Part shown: positions 25,494 through 37,891 of the stretch, in pieces
Position numbering within the stretch: position 1 is the first letter of the stretch
How the letters are laid out: each line of letters opens with the position of its first letter
Assembly: GCA_037903475.1 (NCBI GenBank)
Contig: JBAJFG010000102.1
Coordinates: forward strand, 682,001-746,000
Reading direction: 5' to 3'
DNA: 64,000 nt
Origin: Ancylostoma caninum
Lineage: Eukaryota > Nematoda > Chromadorea > Rhabditida > Ancylostomatidae
Translations under genes and position numbers: made by a program
Notes under the pieces: generated by a model
Told to the model about the DNA's origin: nothing
The model's input: only the letters and a program-made list of their open reading frames with translations
Databases searched by the model: none

Positions 25494-25875
25494 CTATACA
25501 TTGGATCGAATAAAAACCGAATAATTTTGTTACTTCAATTAACAGTTCAGGAAAGAATTTAAAGATCCATATATTCGAGAATGAGAAAGTTTTGAAGCTC
25601 TTCTTCTCTCCCATACAACACCACATTGTCTCTAATGCTGGAAAATCCGAATTTTCCATTTATTCGAGATCGAATATTTCCGCTTTCAAATAACGAATAC
25701 TTCGAATAAATGGAAAATGCGAATGTTCCAACATCAGAGACCAAGGTAGGGTTGTATGGGAGTGAAGAAAACCTTCAGGGCTTTATCTTCTCAAATATCT
25801 TGATGTCTATGTTGTTTCCTTGATTGCTAATTCAAGTTACAAAATTATTCGGTTTTTATTCGGTCCAATGTATAG
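25494..25875. mobile_element. foldback MITE, about 380 bases
   Basis: The left end (ctatacattggatcgaataaaaaccgaataattttgt, 25494-25530) is the near-exact inverse of the right end (25839-25875). The interior also folds: cccatacaac/gttgtatggg, tctctaatgctgga/tccaacatcagaga and ttccatttattcga/cgaataaatggaaa are placed symmetrically. The whole element could form one long imperfect hairpin. No coding capacity is seen. Confidence 0.7.
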
Positions 25876-25886
25876 TGCCCGCGACA

Positions 25887-28042
25887 AGACTTCGCTGTTG
25901 CGCACGAGACGAAAATTGTTCAAGATTGCAGTGGTGAGCGTTTGCCTGACTATGTATGGCATGGAAATCGCTTCTGTGCAGGCGGAACGTGAAGCCAACG
26001 GTGTTTTCCGTGTGGTCATATTAAAGAGAAAAGTCTACTCTATTCGCCGTAAAATTTCTGTTCACTCAAACAAGTCCTAAAAAGGCTCTGGACGAAATGA
26101 GCTAAGTGTAGTGTTTGCATGTGCGGCATTTATTAACACATTGAGAGCCAGCGCTCTTTCCCATACAGAATAATTTGGAGGCTGTCGGGCTTTAAAGATA
26201 TTTTGAGACATCAGCAAAATTCGACGGAAAAATCTGAGCCCTTTGCCGGCCTAATTGGAGCACAAAATCTTTAGCGCACAGGTGATTTTCTATCACCCTA
26301 TATTGCTTTCCTGTGCAAAGCCAGCTTGCTGTTATCCTTCTTCAAACAATTTTTACCTTCTTTCTCTTGCAATCTTGCAGTTCATTCGACGCTGAACAGA
26401 GAGTCTGACCGGGAGATTCTGATTCTTGCACTCTTTGTACTTTCTTTGTGACAATATGAGTTGATTACAGAAAATTATTCCTATTCAATTATTGCTTAGT
26501 CCAACCTCATTACGGTAGTAAATCTGCTTACGCATTGCTCTAACTACCTATAGAAACCACCTATTTTGCAGTCAGTATCTGTTAAAACATCCCTACAGCT
26601 CTTATCTAAATCACATATGCTCTGCTGCTTCCCCAGTGAACCGAGCCAGCGTTGGTAATACTTCCATTTATTTCTTTTGAGCACCAGAAATCGAGCCCTA
26701 ACGCTTTTTCGTTCAGTTGTTGCCCTTAACGGCAGCATCCACGGAAAATTTCGTTGCGAACATTCCGAAAGTTTTGAAAACCCCTGGACTTGCGAATACT
26801 TTCGCCGTACAGGAATATGTAAGCTGCACTGGAAGTGTCCTTTTACCTACTTACAATGCTCAATTAGATCGCGTAGAACCAGGCGGCTTGTTTTTCAGCT
26901 CATTGTACGTGCTTTCGCTGTTGTACTCGGTTGCGTTAGAGCACCGAAATCTTTTTGGGGCTCGAAACGTATCGATTGTCAGCTGATCTATTTACCAAAC
27001 TACCGCCCTTCTAAAGCGAATTTCCTTTGCTTTCAGAATCATGCCAATTTCCCTCATTTTCTCATTTTTTTGCTCTGCAATCTTTCTCATTAGCATTCTA
27101 GAGTAATTATAGCTGTTCTACTCCTATAAGAGCTAGTTCCTGTTGCAGCTTTAATTCTCTCCCTTCTCTTCCCTGTTAGCCAATTCCGTAGTGTTTTGAT
27201 TTTCAAGCGGCGTCTGTGTTAACTGGTACTAATTTTCCTACGATTATTTATTTTTCTACCGTGCGGAGATGCTACACTTCGGAAAAAATAACTGATCCGC
27301 ACCTGAAAAAAGACTGCGTCATCGATCTTTTGCTGTCGGTACTCATCCCATGGCTCGCGCAACTGGGAAGCGGACCTTTTGGCCCCTAGCAATTAGGGCG
27401 GGGTCAGCGGCTGGCTGGGGACGGGCCGCGATTGGTCAGCTGTTTCCAGCCGTATGCTGCGTCCCGGTCCACTCGGCGGTGGGCGTAAGTGACGCGAAAA
27501 CCCGATAAGCTTGCTCTTTAAATACTGAATGATCCGATCACTATATCCTTAATACGTCTAAATTATTTCACTCAGCAACGTTGTTTGTGTGGAAAATATA
27601 GGTATGGAGTACTCATTGCCCATCGTCTACACAGGTTAACATGTGTTAAGAAGTGCACTGGCGGTGGAGCACGTTAGCACTGCCAGAACCGTCATATAAT
27701 TTTTCAAATTTCCAGCTAAAATTCGAAAGGGGATGGAAATTTAGGAGGCTTTTGCCACTAGTTTGATATACTAGCAGTGCTAGCAATACTTCCAGAACAA
27801 AACAGTGCAAAAGCTTGTTTAAAGAAATTATGCCTAAGTGATGCTGAAGGCCGTTTTCTAATTTTTCTTGGCTTTAACAAATGCACGCGGTAATTTTACT
27901 GCTTATTAAGAGAACAGCCTTCCTTGAAGTTAACCGTGTTAACGAAATTTTTTGGACCGGTGCTGAACATTACATTTACCTGCGCAATATCACCTTCCAA
28001 AATGAATCAGTTCCTATTTCGTTTGGCATTTGAGGAAATCTA
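25887..28042. other. mostly non-coding; one ambiguous exon-like island
   Basis: No complete gene is supported. At 26717-26815 there is an exon-like island (separate entry). 27300-27500 is locally GC-rich (gggcggggtcagcggctggc, acgggccgcgattggtcagc) with CCAAT-like inverted words and could be a promoter or CpG-like patch, but no exon follows it that I can recognise. Confidence 0.3.
26717..26815 (+). CDS. possible 99-base internal exon, overlapping a CCCH-finger-like frame
   Basis: The block lies between an acceptor (ctttttcgttcag) and a donor (gtaagc) and is phase 0 in and out. In that frame codons are strongly purine-first and the peptide (ENFVANIPKVLKTPGLAN) looks natural. A second frame across the same bases and onward to 27093 stays open for 138 codons and reads CEYFRRTGICKLHWKCPFTY: Cys-x8-Cys-x5-Cys-x3 but Tyr where a CCCH finger needs His. 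I favour the first reading. Neither is linked to neighbours. Confidence 0.25.
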
Positions 28043-28584
28043 TTAGGTTGGACAATAAGTTCGTTCGGTTTTTTTTTTCAGCATTCGGTGTACTTTCACG
28101 AATAGGACTATTTGTACTTAGGTTTTTTGAAAGCTAATATCTGTAGTATTTCTTCTTCATATCTAGAGCAAGTCCTTGCAAAAAATCCTCTCATAATTAT
28201 ATGAACTGTGCGTACAGAACAAGGTGCATCTTCCAGTCCAAAATCGACCTCTTTGAAGCAGAAATCCACTTCTGCGCTCTCTATTCAACAATAATGGCTT
28301 CCGCTCCGACGCTCCTAACATCCCTAGCAGCTTGAGCTGCATCTGTTCCATCACTGCAGCGGAACACTTGGTGGTGTCGGAGATGTACACTCTTGTCGAA
28401 TTGGAGGTTCACATTTCAAGTGACAGAAAATGAGAAGTGGCGGGAATTGGAGACAACGGTTATAATATTCGTAAAGAGCAAAACAAGTGCTCCAAGATGC
28501 CCTATGATAGGCTATCGGAATTAGATCAGATGGTGGTAAAACATCGAGTTGAAGAAAACCGCACGAACTTATTGCTCAGCCCAA
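28043..28584 (-). mobile_element. internally deleted mariner element with both ITRs
   Basis: The left end TTAGGTTGGACAATAAGTTC (28043 on) is mirrored by the reverse complement at 28557-28584 (gcacgaacttattgctcagcccaa). TA flanks both (28041-28042 and 28585-28586). The minus strand from about 28440 to 28190 reads like a mariner transposase N-terminus: GTDAAQAARDVRSVGAE, then AQKW and LDWKMH in the positions of the usual TAQxWF...LEDxxRSGRP region, with a stop inside. At 542 bases it retains only the N-terminal part of the transposase. Confidence 0.65.
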
Positions 28585-28656
28585 TAGTATCTGTAATCTC
28601 ATTACAAAGTTTGAAAAGAAAAGAGATAAAAAAGTAGGATCTGTTCCGTAGCAATG

Positions 28657-28704
28657 GCACCTAGCAGTACCCATAGCAACGATGCTATGGGTACTGCTAG
28701 GTGC
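28657..28704. repeat. perfect 22-bp palindrome with 4-base loop
   Basis: Arms 28657-28678 and 28683-28704 are exact inverses (start GCACCTAGCAGTACCCATAG) around the loop ACGA. A diverged single-arm copy of the flanking unit recurs at about 28966-29020 (ggatccgtcccgtatcaacg, gggtactgctgggt), suggesting that the palindrome is a local inverted duplication inside an older repeat. The loop is too short for a usual miRNA precursor. Confidence 0.8.
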
Positions 28705-28710
28705 TTTTCA

Positions 28711-31456
28711 GCTGCAACTCCTACTGAAATCATTTGAATCCTCTTCCCTTTCCGAGTTAGATAGAACATTGCGCACTGCAACTATTTGCGTAGTCCCTGC
28801 AAAGTCTGTGCAAAACCTGTTCTTTTACAAGCGCTGAAAACAGTCGAGTTGGCAGCATTTTCACATGGTAACCCTAGAAAGTCTTACTAGAATTGACAAA
28901 ATCCAATTTCCCTTAGAAGTTGCAGGGAGAGCAGTATCTATGATCTGAATACGAACTTTGGGCAGGATCCGTCCCGTATCAACGTTACAGCGGGTACTGC
29001 TGGGTAATTTTTCGATGTGATTTTCAAACAAATATTAATTCCACTCTTATTTCAACCAGAATTAATAGAATTGATAGAGAAAATGATCTCGCTCAATCTC
29101 CCTTCTTTGCTCTTATTGGCAAAGTAGTGGATTATTATCTGACCGAAGTCATGTCTCAGCTACGAAGTGTCCTTTGCTCACTTCATCTTTTACGAAGTCC
29201 CACTCGCCTTGAGTCAAGCTCCTGCCGAAGTCTGATTCGCTCTCATTCGATGTATTCAATGGCTGATTTCTTGTTATGAGCACTGTCCGCTTCTTCTTGA
29301 AATGGCTTTTGGAAATTGAACTCGCTGTCATCATTACAATTTTTCGTTGTTATTAGCGAATATTTCCAACTGCCCGCACTAAGCAGCTGAATAACGTCTC
29401 TTTTTTGACTACGAGGTTCTCCTAAGGTTCTATAATTGGAAAGCTTAGTTGCGTGTTTCTTGATGCCTAGCTCACCTTAGATTCAATCATTATGTCGAAA
29501 ATATACATAGCTTTTTGCCCATTCCATGCGCAAGCTACAGTAATTCTGCGGAAAAACTCTGACGAATAAGAATAAAGAATAAATAAGTAGCCAAAGTTAT
29601 TTTCTTGGTGGTTATCGAATTGTGATACAAGTACAACCTTCCTCCGATGCTACGTATGTTGTGCTCTTTTTGGAGGCGATCTCTACGAAATGCATTAAGT
29701 TTGCCGGAAAATATTCAGCTGAAGTTCGTTTTTTTGGGCCGAGATATCAAATAAAGTCTTTATCCCGAAGTTCTGAGATTGTTTCGTCACAACTTACTTA
29801 GGAAATTTTCCGAATCGCCATAAACAAATAAATGGTTTTTCTCCTATGACGACGTAATTGTGCAAATTGACAATGTAGATTAGATAGTTACCAAACCTGG
29901 CGAAGGAGCATTAATCCGCATTCGCTGGTCACCCCAATTAACTCGCTGAAGCCTCTTCTGTTTCCCTCGTATACGAGGATATGTGAGAAGAACGTTCTGA
30001 AGATTTCAAAGATTGAAGACAAAAACGGACATGTGCACTCTAAGACATCAAATTTGAAGAGATAGAGAAAACGAGAATGTCCACGGAGGTGCATCGAATG
30101 GTTTCCACTGAAGCATGAACAGTTAGAGGAGTTTGTGCGAATTCTTGTAATGAATAGATTTCAGCCAGCTGTTGGTTCTTCCGTCCATACCACGTAACGA
30201 ACCTTAAGATATAAATAGAGGAGTGCCCCGCCATAACCAATGAGCTCTATCCATATCTCAGACTGTCAGACTATGTTATATCTAAGTTGAGATACGACTT
30301 GTGACAGAAAGCCTCATTCTACTAACAAGTCTAACACGTTCGGTCGTCAATTAAACCACCACCCGTTCGATGGACTTGCAGAGGTGGGATTTTGGCATTT
30401 CTAAGGATTCTGTGGTTTTTGGAGTATTCCCTGGTTCTTCGATGCCTGACTGAGGAGGCGTTTGCGCGACTACTCTCAGAAATCGTTTAACCCTTCCAGG
30501 TTCTGACGAAGGCGAAGCCGCAGAAACGTTGGCCAATGAAGCATACTAACAACCTCGTGTACAGCTAACAAATTTATAACCTATACTGAAGAACTATGCT
30601 GAGGTTCGAAGACGACCGGGCTTGGGAAATAATATAGATATTTATTATTTCGAGGTTTCGCTCACGTTTGATTACCCAAAGTAACAGATTCCCTCGTTAA
30701 GCCTTAAATGATTTTTGTCGCTTTCCGTTAGCCTAATTGATATTGCTTCTGAAATTCCTGGCTACCTTGACATTATTATCCGAATTAATAATGCTGCAAG
30801 GAACCTACAGATGCGGAGCCCACGACCTATCCTCACTTGGACCCACTTGCTTATTGGTGGTCAGGTTCAAGGAACTTTTCGGGCACTGCGTTCACCGCTT
30901 TATAAATGCAGACACCTGTGGGTTGATAAAGGTAATCTTTTCACCTGCGCTGCTGTTGAGAGCTGTAATCTTATTGCTTTTTGAGCCTCCTGAAATCTAC
31001 CTATGTTACTTTTCTCAGTTTACCTTCCTTCAGAAAGGTTGCGTTACAACTTATCACGAGGTATATAATGAATAAATGAATAAAATGGAATGACCCTTTT
31101 TATTCAAACTTCATTTCACTTCTTCGATCAGGTTCATGTTGGACCGTACCACACCTACCTAGCAGGTTTTCCTCTCTTTACTTCTCCACTATCTCGATTC
31201 CTAGTGAGTCTATTTGCTTTCAGAATGCATGCTTCAGTTAGCCATATGCTGCTGAAGCAGTGGCAGGGCAACTGGATAGCAACAGCTACTTAAACCGATG
31301 TCAAGTTGCTGCGGAAGCAACTACATAGGGTTTGAGGTTCGAGGAGTACCAACGAATCTTCATTGTTGGTCTGGTTAAGCTCGGTTTCGGACATCGAGAA
31401 ATCTCAAATCTTACTCAGTTTCCTGTAAGTGCCTAGTGATAATCCTCCACAAACTA
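28711..31456. other. no gene seen; repeat-rich spacer
   Basis: No exon chain is supported. A minus-strand open stretch at 30351-30536 (Ser/Pro-rich, about 60 residues) has coding-like composition but no splice partners. Two plus-strand open stretches at 30715-31075 overlap each other in different frames and are hydrophobic by base composition. Confidence 0.35.
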
Positions 31457-32731
31457 TTAGGTTGTTGAGAAATTAATTGCCGAAATGGACCCTTTAGTTC
31501 AAAGTGTTGTAACTCGGCTCGAAAACCACTTTTTTCATAGGTTTAGAAACTATTCGATTTGTTAAATCTTCCCAACAATATAATTAGGATTTCACTCCTC
31601 TACGGCATAAAATGAGATCACAAGAATTCGCAAACTTTTGAAAGGCGATTTCAGCATGCTCTAGATCAGCAATCTGCCGCTGTCGCAGAAGTCTATCTAG
31701 AGCATGGAAAAATGAAATACAGTAGGGTAATGGTCTGAGAAATAAGAGCATTGAGTGAGAACCTCAATGCTTCACTGCATCAGTTTTTGCCGGGTGAGTT
31801 TTGCAATGTGTGGTTTAACGCTACCTTGGAGCAGGGGAAAACCAGCATTCGTTCACCACTGCCGACCACATCTACAGCAGGTTTGCGGATCTCAACTCGA
31901 AATTGCAATGCTAGGACTCTGCTTCCAATGATTGACTAGACTATGGAAGTGTGCAGTCAATCACACCTTTACAGCACCACCAAACCCCTGACACAACCTC
32001 CCTGGAGAGAAGATCTGGCTTGGGAAATTTTAGAAGTGGGAAATCGTTTCCACCCATACCCATTCGCATTTCTTGTTATCGTACAGAAACTGAGCTTCAT
32101 GCACAGTAATTACAAGGTCTAGAAATCAGTCGTTTTGGGACGAAGAATTTAGGTTAGAAAAGATGTCACGCCAGGTAAGACGTTTGTCATCAGTCAGATC
32201 GTCTATTGTCACGTCCGCACTTTTCTTACCCTGTTGACTGGGATCGGATATATTGAAACTGTAGTGTAGTGAGCTTCCACCCCTGCTCTCATCATCCAGA
32301 TGGTAAGATCCGGTTTAGGTTCCACGGCTGTCCTGAAAGCCTGGTCGTCTAGCGACATCGCAAGACCACGACCATGGTTGCATTGGAATTTAAAATCGTA
32401 AGAAGAGAACTTTGCGAACCCCAAGTTCACTGTCCATTTGGAAGGCGATTCCAAGCGAAAACAAACGCAAGATTATCGCATACCTCTGACCAAGAATTAT
32501 CGAGTTTGAAGTCATCAAACGTAATCACCCGAAAATCGCTTCGGCTCATTTTTTGTTGGAGACTTCATAAAAATCCTCAGGAAGGAGCTAGCCAGAATGT
32601 TCAAGCAGCATTAGGAGGAAACCCTCTACAAGAGTGCTACATAAGCTGGGCTTAAGTTGCTCAAATTGGACAGAAGAAATAATTTTAGTTAAGCATACCC
32701 CAAAATGGCAATTATTTTCGCAACAACCTGA
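31457..32731 (-). mobile_element. full-length but dead mariner element
   Basis: The left end TTAGGTTGTTGAGAAATTAA and continuation TTGCCGAAATGG are mirrored at 32704-32731 (aatggcaattattttcgcaacaacctga), with TA on both sides (31455-31456 and 32732-32733). The 1275-base span is normal for mariner. The minus strand contains transposase pieces in the right order: AVEPKPDLTIWMMRAGVEAH at the second helix-turn-helix, FLDLVITVHEAQFLYDNKK (the usual FLDxIVTGDEKWxLYDNxK, with the first catalytic Asp and its neighbours altered), then a stop-riddled C-terminal half. Multiple stops and shifts make it non-functional. Confidence 0.75.
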
Positions 32732-32733
32732 TA

Positions 32734-34179
32734 TTTCTGAAGACTTTTACTTCTCAGGGCTGCGGACAGAGTGGCACATCAGGATCAGGGATGTGCCTAA
32801 CGAAAAGTTTGATTTTCGTAAATTTTCCAATACCGCCATAAATTGTGAATCATAAGTGAAGCCTCGAGTATCACTGATGAGATCGGGTAAATTTGAATTT
32901 GTTCTATGGAAAGTCGCTTTCAAAATGTTCTAAGGCATGTGTCGTGAAATGGCCCATCACACAACATCCTTATCTTACCCTTAAGCTGACATTTCGACGA
33001 AGAGACAAGATTTTTTCTCAATTTCTCCATTGTTTGTTTTCATACTTCTGTGAGAGCTATTATTATTCGTCGTTGAGCTAGGGAAAATTTCCTCTAATGC
33101 AGTCAGTGTTTCTAGAGTCAACATGATTCTATTATTTGTTCCCGTTTCAGCTAAGCCTTACATCTCTTTGGGGTCCAGAAATTCGGTAGAATAAGAGTCT
33201 AGGAAGTAGAATGAAGCGCTGACTTGAAATCGGGTGTTTCCAGCAAATCACGATGTATAGAGGGCACATACGCATTCAATGCCTCTACAATTATTCGGTA
33301 GAAAAGTGTTGTATTTATCACCACTGTCTACCAGTATTGTCAATAGGTTAATACAAACTCGGCCAGAAGAAAGCTCCTCGCGCTGAGATGCAGGAAACAG
33401 CAAAACTGTTTCTGAAGCTTTTCATGTGAGCCTTTCATCTCCACGATCCCAGGTGCTCTTCCCTATGAAGCTCTTGAAAATGAATTTCGTATAAGCCTTT
33501 AAATAATGGAAACTATGAGCGAAATTATACGAATTTAATCCTAATTTTGCTGTGTAGCGCAAACAGACAAATCATGCACAATTGCACGTTTAGCACAAAT
33601 GTTACTGCGACCTTCCTTCCCTGTCGTTCTTTACAGTTTTGTTACAAAATTTAAGCCAGTTTTTCATAGATCGTAAATCATGAAAGAAACTGCAATAAAT
33701 AGAGGTAAATCGTAATTCGTAAACCGTGAATCGTGACTACGCGCATCCCTGGTCGGGCCCTACTACTTGGCACAGTAACATGGGACATGGGCTTACACTA
33801 CGTGATTCGCTCTGTAACTGCCGCGCTTCCCGCTTCGCTCTGTAAACGCTGCAGAACTGCATGAGTCAACTGATTTAACGGAAACTATAACGCTATTAAT
33901 GTCATTATTTCCGGAATCTTCACAGAAGTATGCATGGAGCAAGAATTGTATGGTTTTTAGTTTTCTTTTTGGAGCAATTGACATATTGCTTCATATTGGA
34001 AAGATTCTTCAAACATTCAAGGAAGTGCAGTGAAGAACCTTGGTCTTTATCAAGTATAGCTAGCCAGAAGCTTAACTTCCATTACTCTAACTGTTAAAGC
34101 TGTTTCGCCTATTTGATCGAACTCATTTACATTCGCTTTTGCAATTAAGTGAGTAAATTCTCATCGAGATTTTAGTCAG
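32734..34179. other. spacer with a SINE fragment
   Basis: No gene seen. Bases 33263-33290 (gggcacatacgcattcaatg and on) match the body of the SINE at 22062-22345. Around 33660-33740 the words cgtaaatcatgaaa, cgtaattcgtaaaccgtgaatcgtga form a short degenerate tandem. Confidence 0.4.
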
Positions 34180-36048
34180 ATGACAGTTATGAACACCTCC
34201 ATCTGGAGATTTGTCGATGCTCAGTTGGTTATCTCCATACTTACTGTACTATTCTACGCTTATATTCTTATTGTTACCCTCCGTTCAAGGTCACCCGTGT
34301 TTCGATCAGCCTTCTTCCGCATCTTCCGAGTGACTGGTGAGTACTGCCTTCCAACAGAATAGCAGGCGATTACAACTCAGCGTAGCGTATGATGCGTCAG
34401 TACTCTCGCCTAAATTTTGATAGCAGGGTTTTGAATGGTTGGTGCTTGGTTCATGAACAGTTGAAACACCATAGACATGTGCACTTTATCTTTATCAAAA
34501 CTCTACATCAAAACGGCATGAAATAGATCGAGGTTTACTTGCGAAGAGTTTCGCAGTTTCTACGGTATGTGCATTCGCCAGTCTTGCCACTTTGACATTG
34601 TCTTCTCAGCTCTTCCTTAGAACATCTCCATGTTGTCCAGCCTTCTCTTCTCGAGATCTTTATCGAGGTCCAGCAGGTTTCTCCATTTCTTCGTCTCACA
34701 GACGGCTCGCCAGTATCAGACTTTATGTACATCGAACAAGGTTCGAACCAGCCAAGAGCAGTGAAGTTCGGGCTCAACTGACGGCAAACGTACTGAGATA
34801 TATACAAACTGCAGAATGAGTGGGCATGCGACCCACACCAGCCGACATCGTGTTGGGTCAGAGTCTTCTTCCCATTCGTCTGGTATTCCTTGGTAGCGTG
34901 ATAATGATGATGATATGCTGCGTAGCAAGACCCACGGATAGTATTTCCTGGTCTCTCAATGAGACTGTGAGTCAGTTACTCCCCAAAATGCACATCTATC
35001 CAATACAGAGCACTTTATTCAGCACCCGCACGTTCTAAGAGTTTTGTTATTAGCAGTATTGCAAAAGTACACGAGGATATATTCTCATCTGACCACCAGG
35101 CCGACGCACGGGGGGAGTTTTCGCACTTCTTGACGTAGTCGAAGGGTGTTGTCTTCTGTTTAATGTGCAACTTTGTCATAATTCTTGCCGATCTTGCTGT
35201 CCAATCTGCAACAATGCTGATCACTATAACGGATTTTTTGGGCTATCCCAGGGAGTGTCTTTGTCCGGAATAACAGAAGAATATGCAATTTCAGGATGCT
35301 GCGATATTATCGGTATTATCGTTATCCAGTATATTGTAATACACAAAAAGATGATATGCGGTTGGCTAATCTTATTCAAATATGTTGATAAGATATATGG
35401 AATTCTTCAACTTGCTGTGCTATTATGAAGCAGTTTATTTAGGATTAAAGCTCGAACTACTCACTCGCACAGTGTATGCAATGAGTGGAGTTACCTATTT
35501 CACTCATTTGATTGGATGTCTCCTGATGACGCTGAATAGATACACTGCAGTATGCACACCGCTCTCTCATGAAAAAATGAGTGATAAAGTTTTAAAACTC
35601 TGACGAGTGTGTTCTTAACCCGTCTTCAGTGAATATCTTTGTAATTATGTGTGTTAATATTTGATGTTGTGGTATCGCCTTTTTAGGTTTGGTCGAGCAG
35701 AGCAGTAGTAACGATGCTGGTGTTGGATTTCGGCATATCTGTGGCAGTGCACGCTCCTTTATTCTTCATCAAGCTACATTATCGAGTCGAGGGCGACACT
35801 TGCAAATATGATGGTCGTACAGTCAACACTCCTGTTTGTTGTCCTAGCCTACTAAATATTATCTTGCCCGTCCTCACGCTTTCACTGCTTTTTTTAAGGC
35901 TCTTCGAATAATAAGCAGTGTTGGCACTATATTGTATAGTTGTATTAGTATTATACTAGTGGCCAAGATCATTTACAGATTTTTGAAAGTGTATAGTAAA
36001 ACAAGAAAATTCCGTCCGGAGTTGGTGGGTTCTTTGGACAGATTATGA
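34180..36048 (+). pseudogene. srv-like seven-transmembrane chemoreceptor, 5' part, broken
   Basis: Exon 1 (34180-34336) starts MTVMNTSIWRFVDAQ, spans transmembrane helix 1 and ends RIFRVTG at a gtgagt donor. A TM2-like stretch (FVIILADLAVQSATMLI) sits near 35170-35230 but lacks a clear acceptor and runs into a stop. The third piece (about 35400-35590) carries TM3 and the hallmark LMTLNRYTAVCTPLSHEK of nematode class V (srv) receptors. After a short intron the fourth piece (from 35688) begins VWSSRAVV, covers TM4 and an extracellular loop, then frameshifts at a T7 run near 35894. The TM5 reading (RIISSVGTILYSCISIILVA) continues in the next frame to a stop at 36046-36048. Such receptors sit in sensory cilia. 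The shift and the unclear TM2 exon suggest a pseudogene, though a T-run assembly error is possible. Confidence 0.65.
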
Positions 36049-37891
36049 TGGTTTCAACCAAGTGCAAGGGAAAATCAGCTTTGGAACAACAGCTTCAAGA
36101 CTAAAGTAACTGTGTTTGCTTATTCCCTGAAACGGGGTTGCTTTACTCGTCTGTCAGGGCAAGGTCATATGGTGTTCAGATCCGATCTGGGATTAGTCGA
36201 TAATCTTTGATTATGTTGTAGTGTGGACCATCAGCGGCAAAACCTTTTTTTTATCTTATCTTCTCCATCAGTTATTCTAATCTGTTAGAATTATCATAGA
36301 CTACCTGCCTGTTAGAATTATCATAGACTACCTGCGCATGCAGTTCTAGGGTTGGGAATGCTTATCTGGACTCAAGAGCGTGAGATGCCTCCTCGTCAGT
36401 CCTGCCTGATTCAAACGATCACATGTTTATGTTTCATTCATGGATTCGTGCTGTCCAACTAAGCTATTGTAGTCAACCCAGAATATCTCCGCAGAAAGCT
36501 GTGTCCTAGTCTTTTATTTTTTTTTCTAAATTTTGAACATGGAGTGATTCTTTTGAAAGTTAGTGCAGAATTTCAACCTGTGTCTTCGACGCGACTTATA
36601 TAGTTATATAGACTTATATACTAAGTTTGTTCTATGTAAGCGTTGTTGGTCGAAATGAAAGCCATCCGAATCTGTGCATCTCTTACAAAAGAAAAGAAGT
36701 TTATTTATCTCTTTCACTTGGAACTCTCAATTTGTGTAATCGAGTAGTCCGTCTGAATCTTTTTTTTTATCAAGAAGATGTCAGGATGCTAGAGGAAGTA
36801 GTTGTCGGTGTTTGACAAGCCTATGGGGCGCATTGAATGAGGTAGGATTCCGTAGCACATCTCGTGCAACTTTTGCTACACCGAATGTTCGAGATGTGGC
36901 AGAGCGCTGTCGACGAGGACTGTTTCCTTCTAGAGACGAATCCCGGGTGCATTAGTTGGAACTAGTGGTGCATGGTCTGGATATCTCGAACATACTTCGT
37001 TACCGCCATAGTTTCACCCATACCTAGGGGAATTATCTAGCACTCAACAGCACTGAACTGCCAGCACGACTTTCTGCTGGTCCAATTTCGGTTTGGAGAT
37101 GCGCTGCGAAGCTTGATCGCTGTCCACTCAAATTGGTTTTCATAGTGACCAACTTTTTGTGATCACAGTTCAACCATCAATCCGATCATCGCTGGTGATC
37201 TTAGAAGATTTACTTATGGTTCATTACTATTACAATCATCACGGCGATTTGTTCGGTTTTTGGTAACTCGTTTAGTACATTTGTCAAGCTTCTCTAGCTT
37301 TCCAACTTTCTTGAGATGCCCCAAAACAGTTCGCGTTTATTTTGTGTCTTTGTGCAGGTGCTCGAACTGTCACATGTGAATTTTTCTTCTACCTAGTTCT
37401 TCTTTTTTGTTCATCTGCAACAGTAGGACCCCGCGATCTCGTTCTCCTTCAGAGAGAATTCTCAATGGCGATACTTTGGAACCAACATTGTACTGTGCTT
37501 TAGTTAGCTTTTGATTGGCCCCGTACGCTTGATGTTACAAGCTATTCGCGCTACACTGCATCCGAGTTTGGTGTCGTGGGAGTCATTTGCAACTGCTCTC
37601 TTGAATTCTTCCTTGTTAACCTGTAAAAATTCGCAAAAGCGTGATTTATACTGAAATTCGACTACCTTTGCAACGACTAATCGTAGTGTGACAGTTAAAA
37701 CAAGAGACAACCGAAATATGCTCAAGGAAAACTAACGTTAAAATTTTGAATTAATCCAAGAGCAAGCTAATAATTGCTTATGAAAGTAGTCTCTGAGGAA
37801 ATCACAGCGATGTCATAGTTTTAACGATATGCTTATTCACTTTCACATGTTCTTAAGCATTTTCGAGAATATTGACTAACGTTTTCCATAG
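36049..37891. other. intron-like or spacer sequence
   Basis: No exon supported. It contains an exact tandem duplication of 27 bases (36282-36308 and 36309-36335, unit ctgttagaattatcatagac...). If the chemoreceptor pieces on either side belong together this is an expanded 1.9 kb intron. Confidence 0.4.

Noticed and set aside
31661..31701. Inverted repeat gctctagat/atctagagc
   Set aside because: Only 9-10 bp stem inside a decayed mariner element; nothing suggests independent function.
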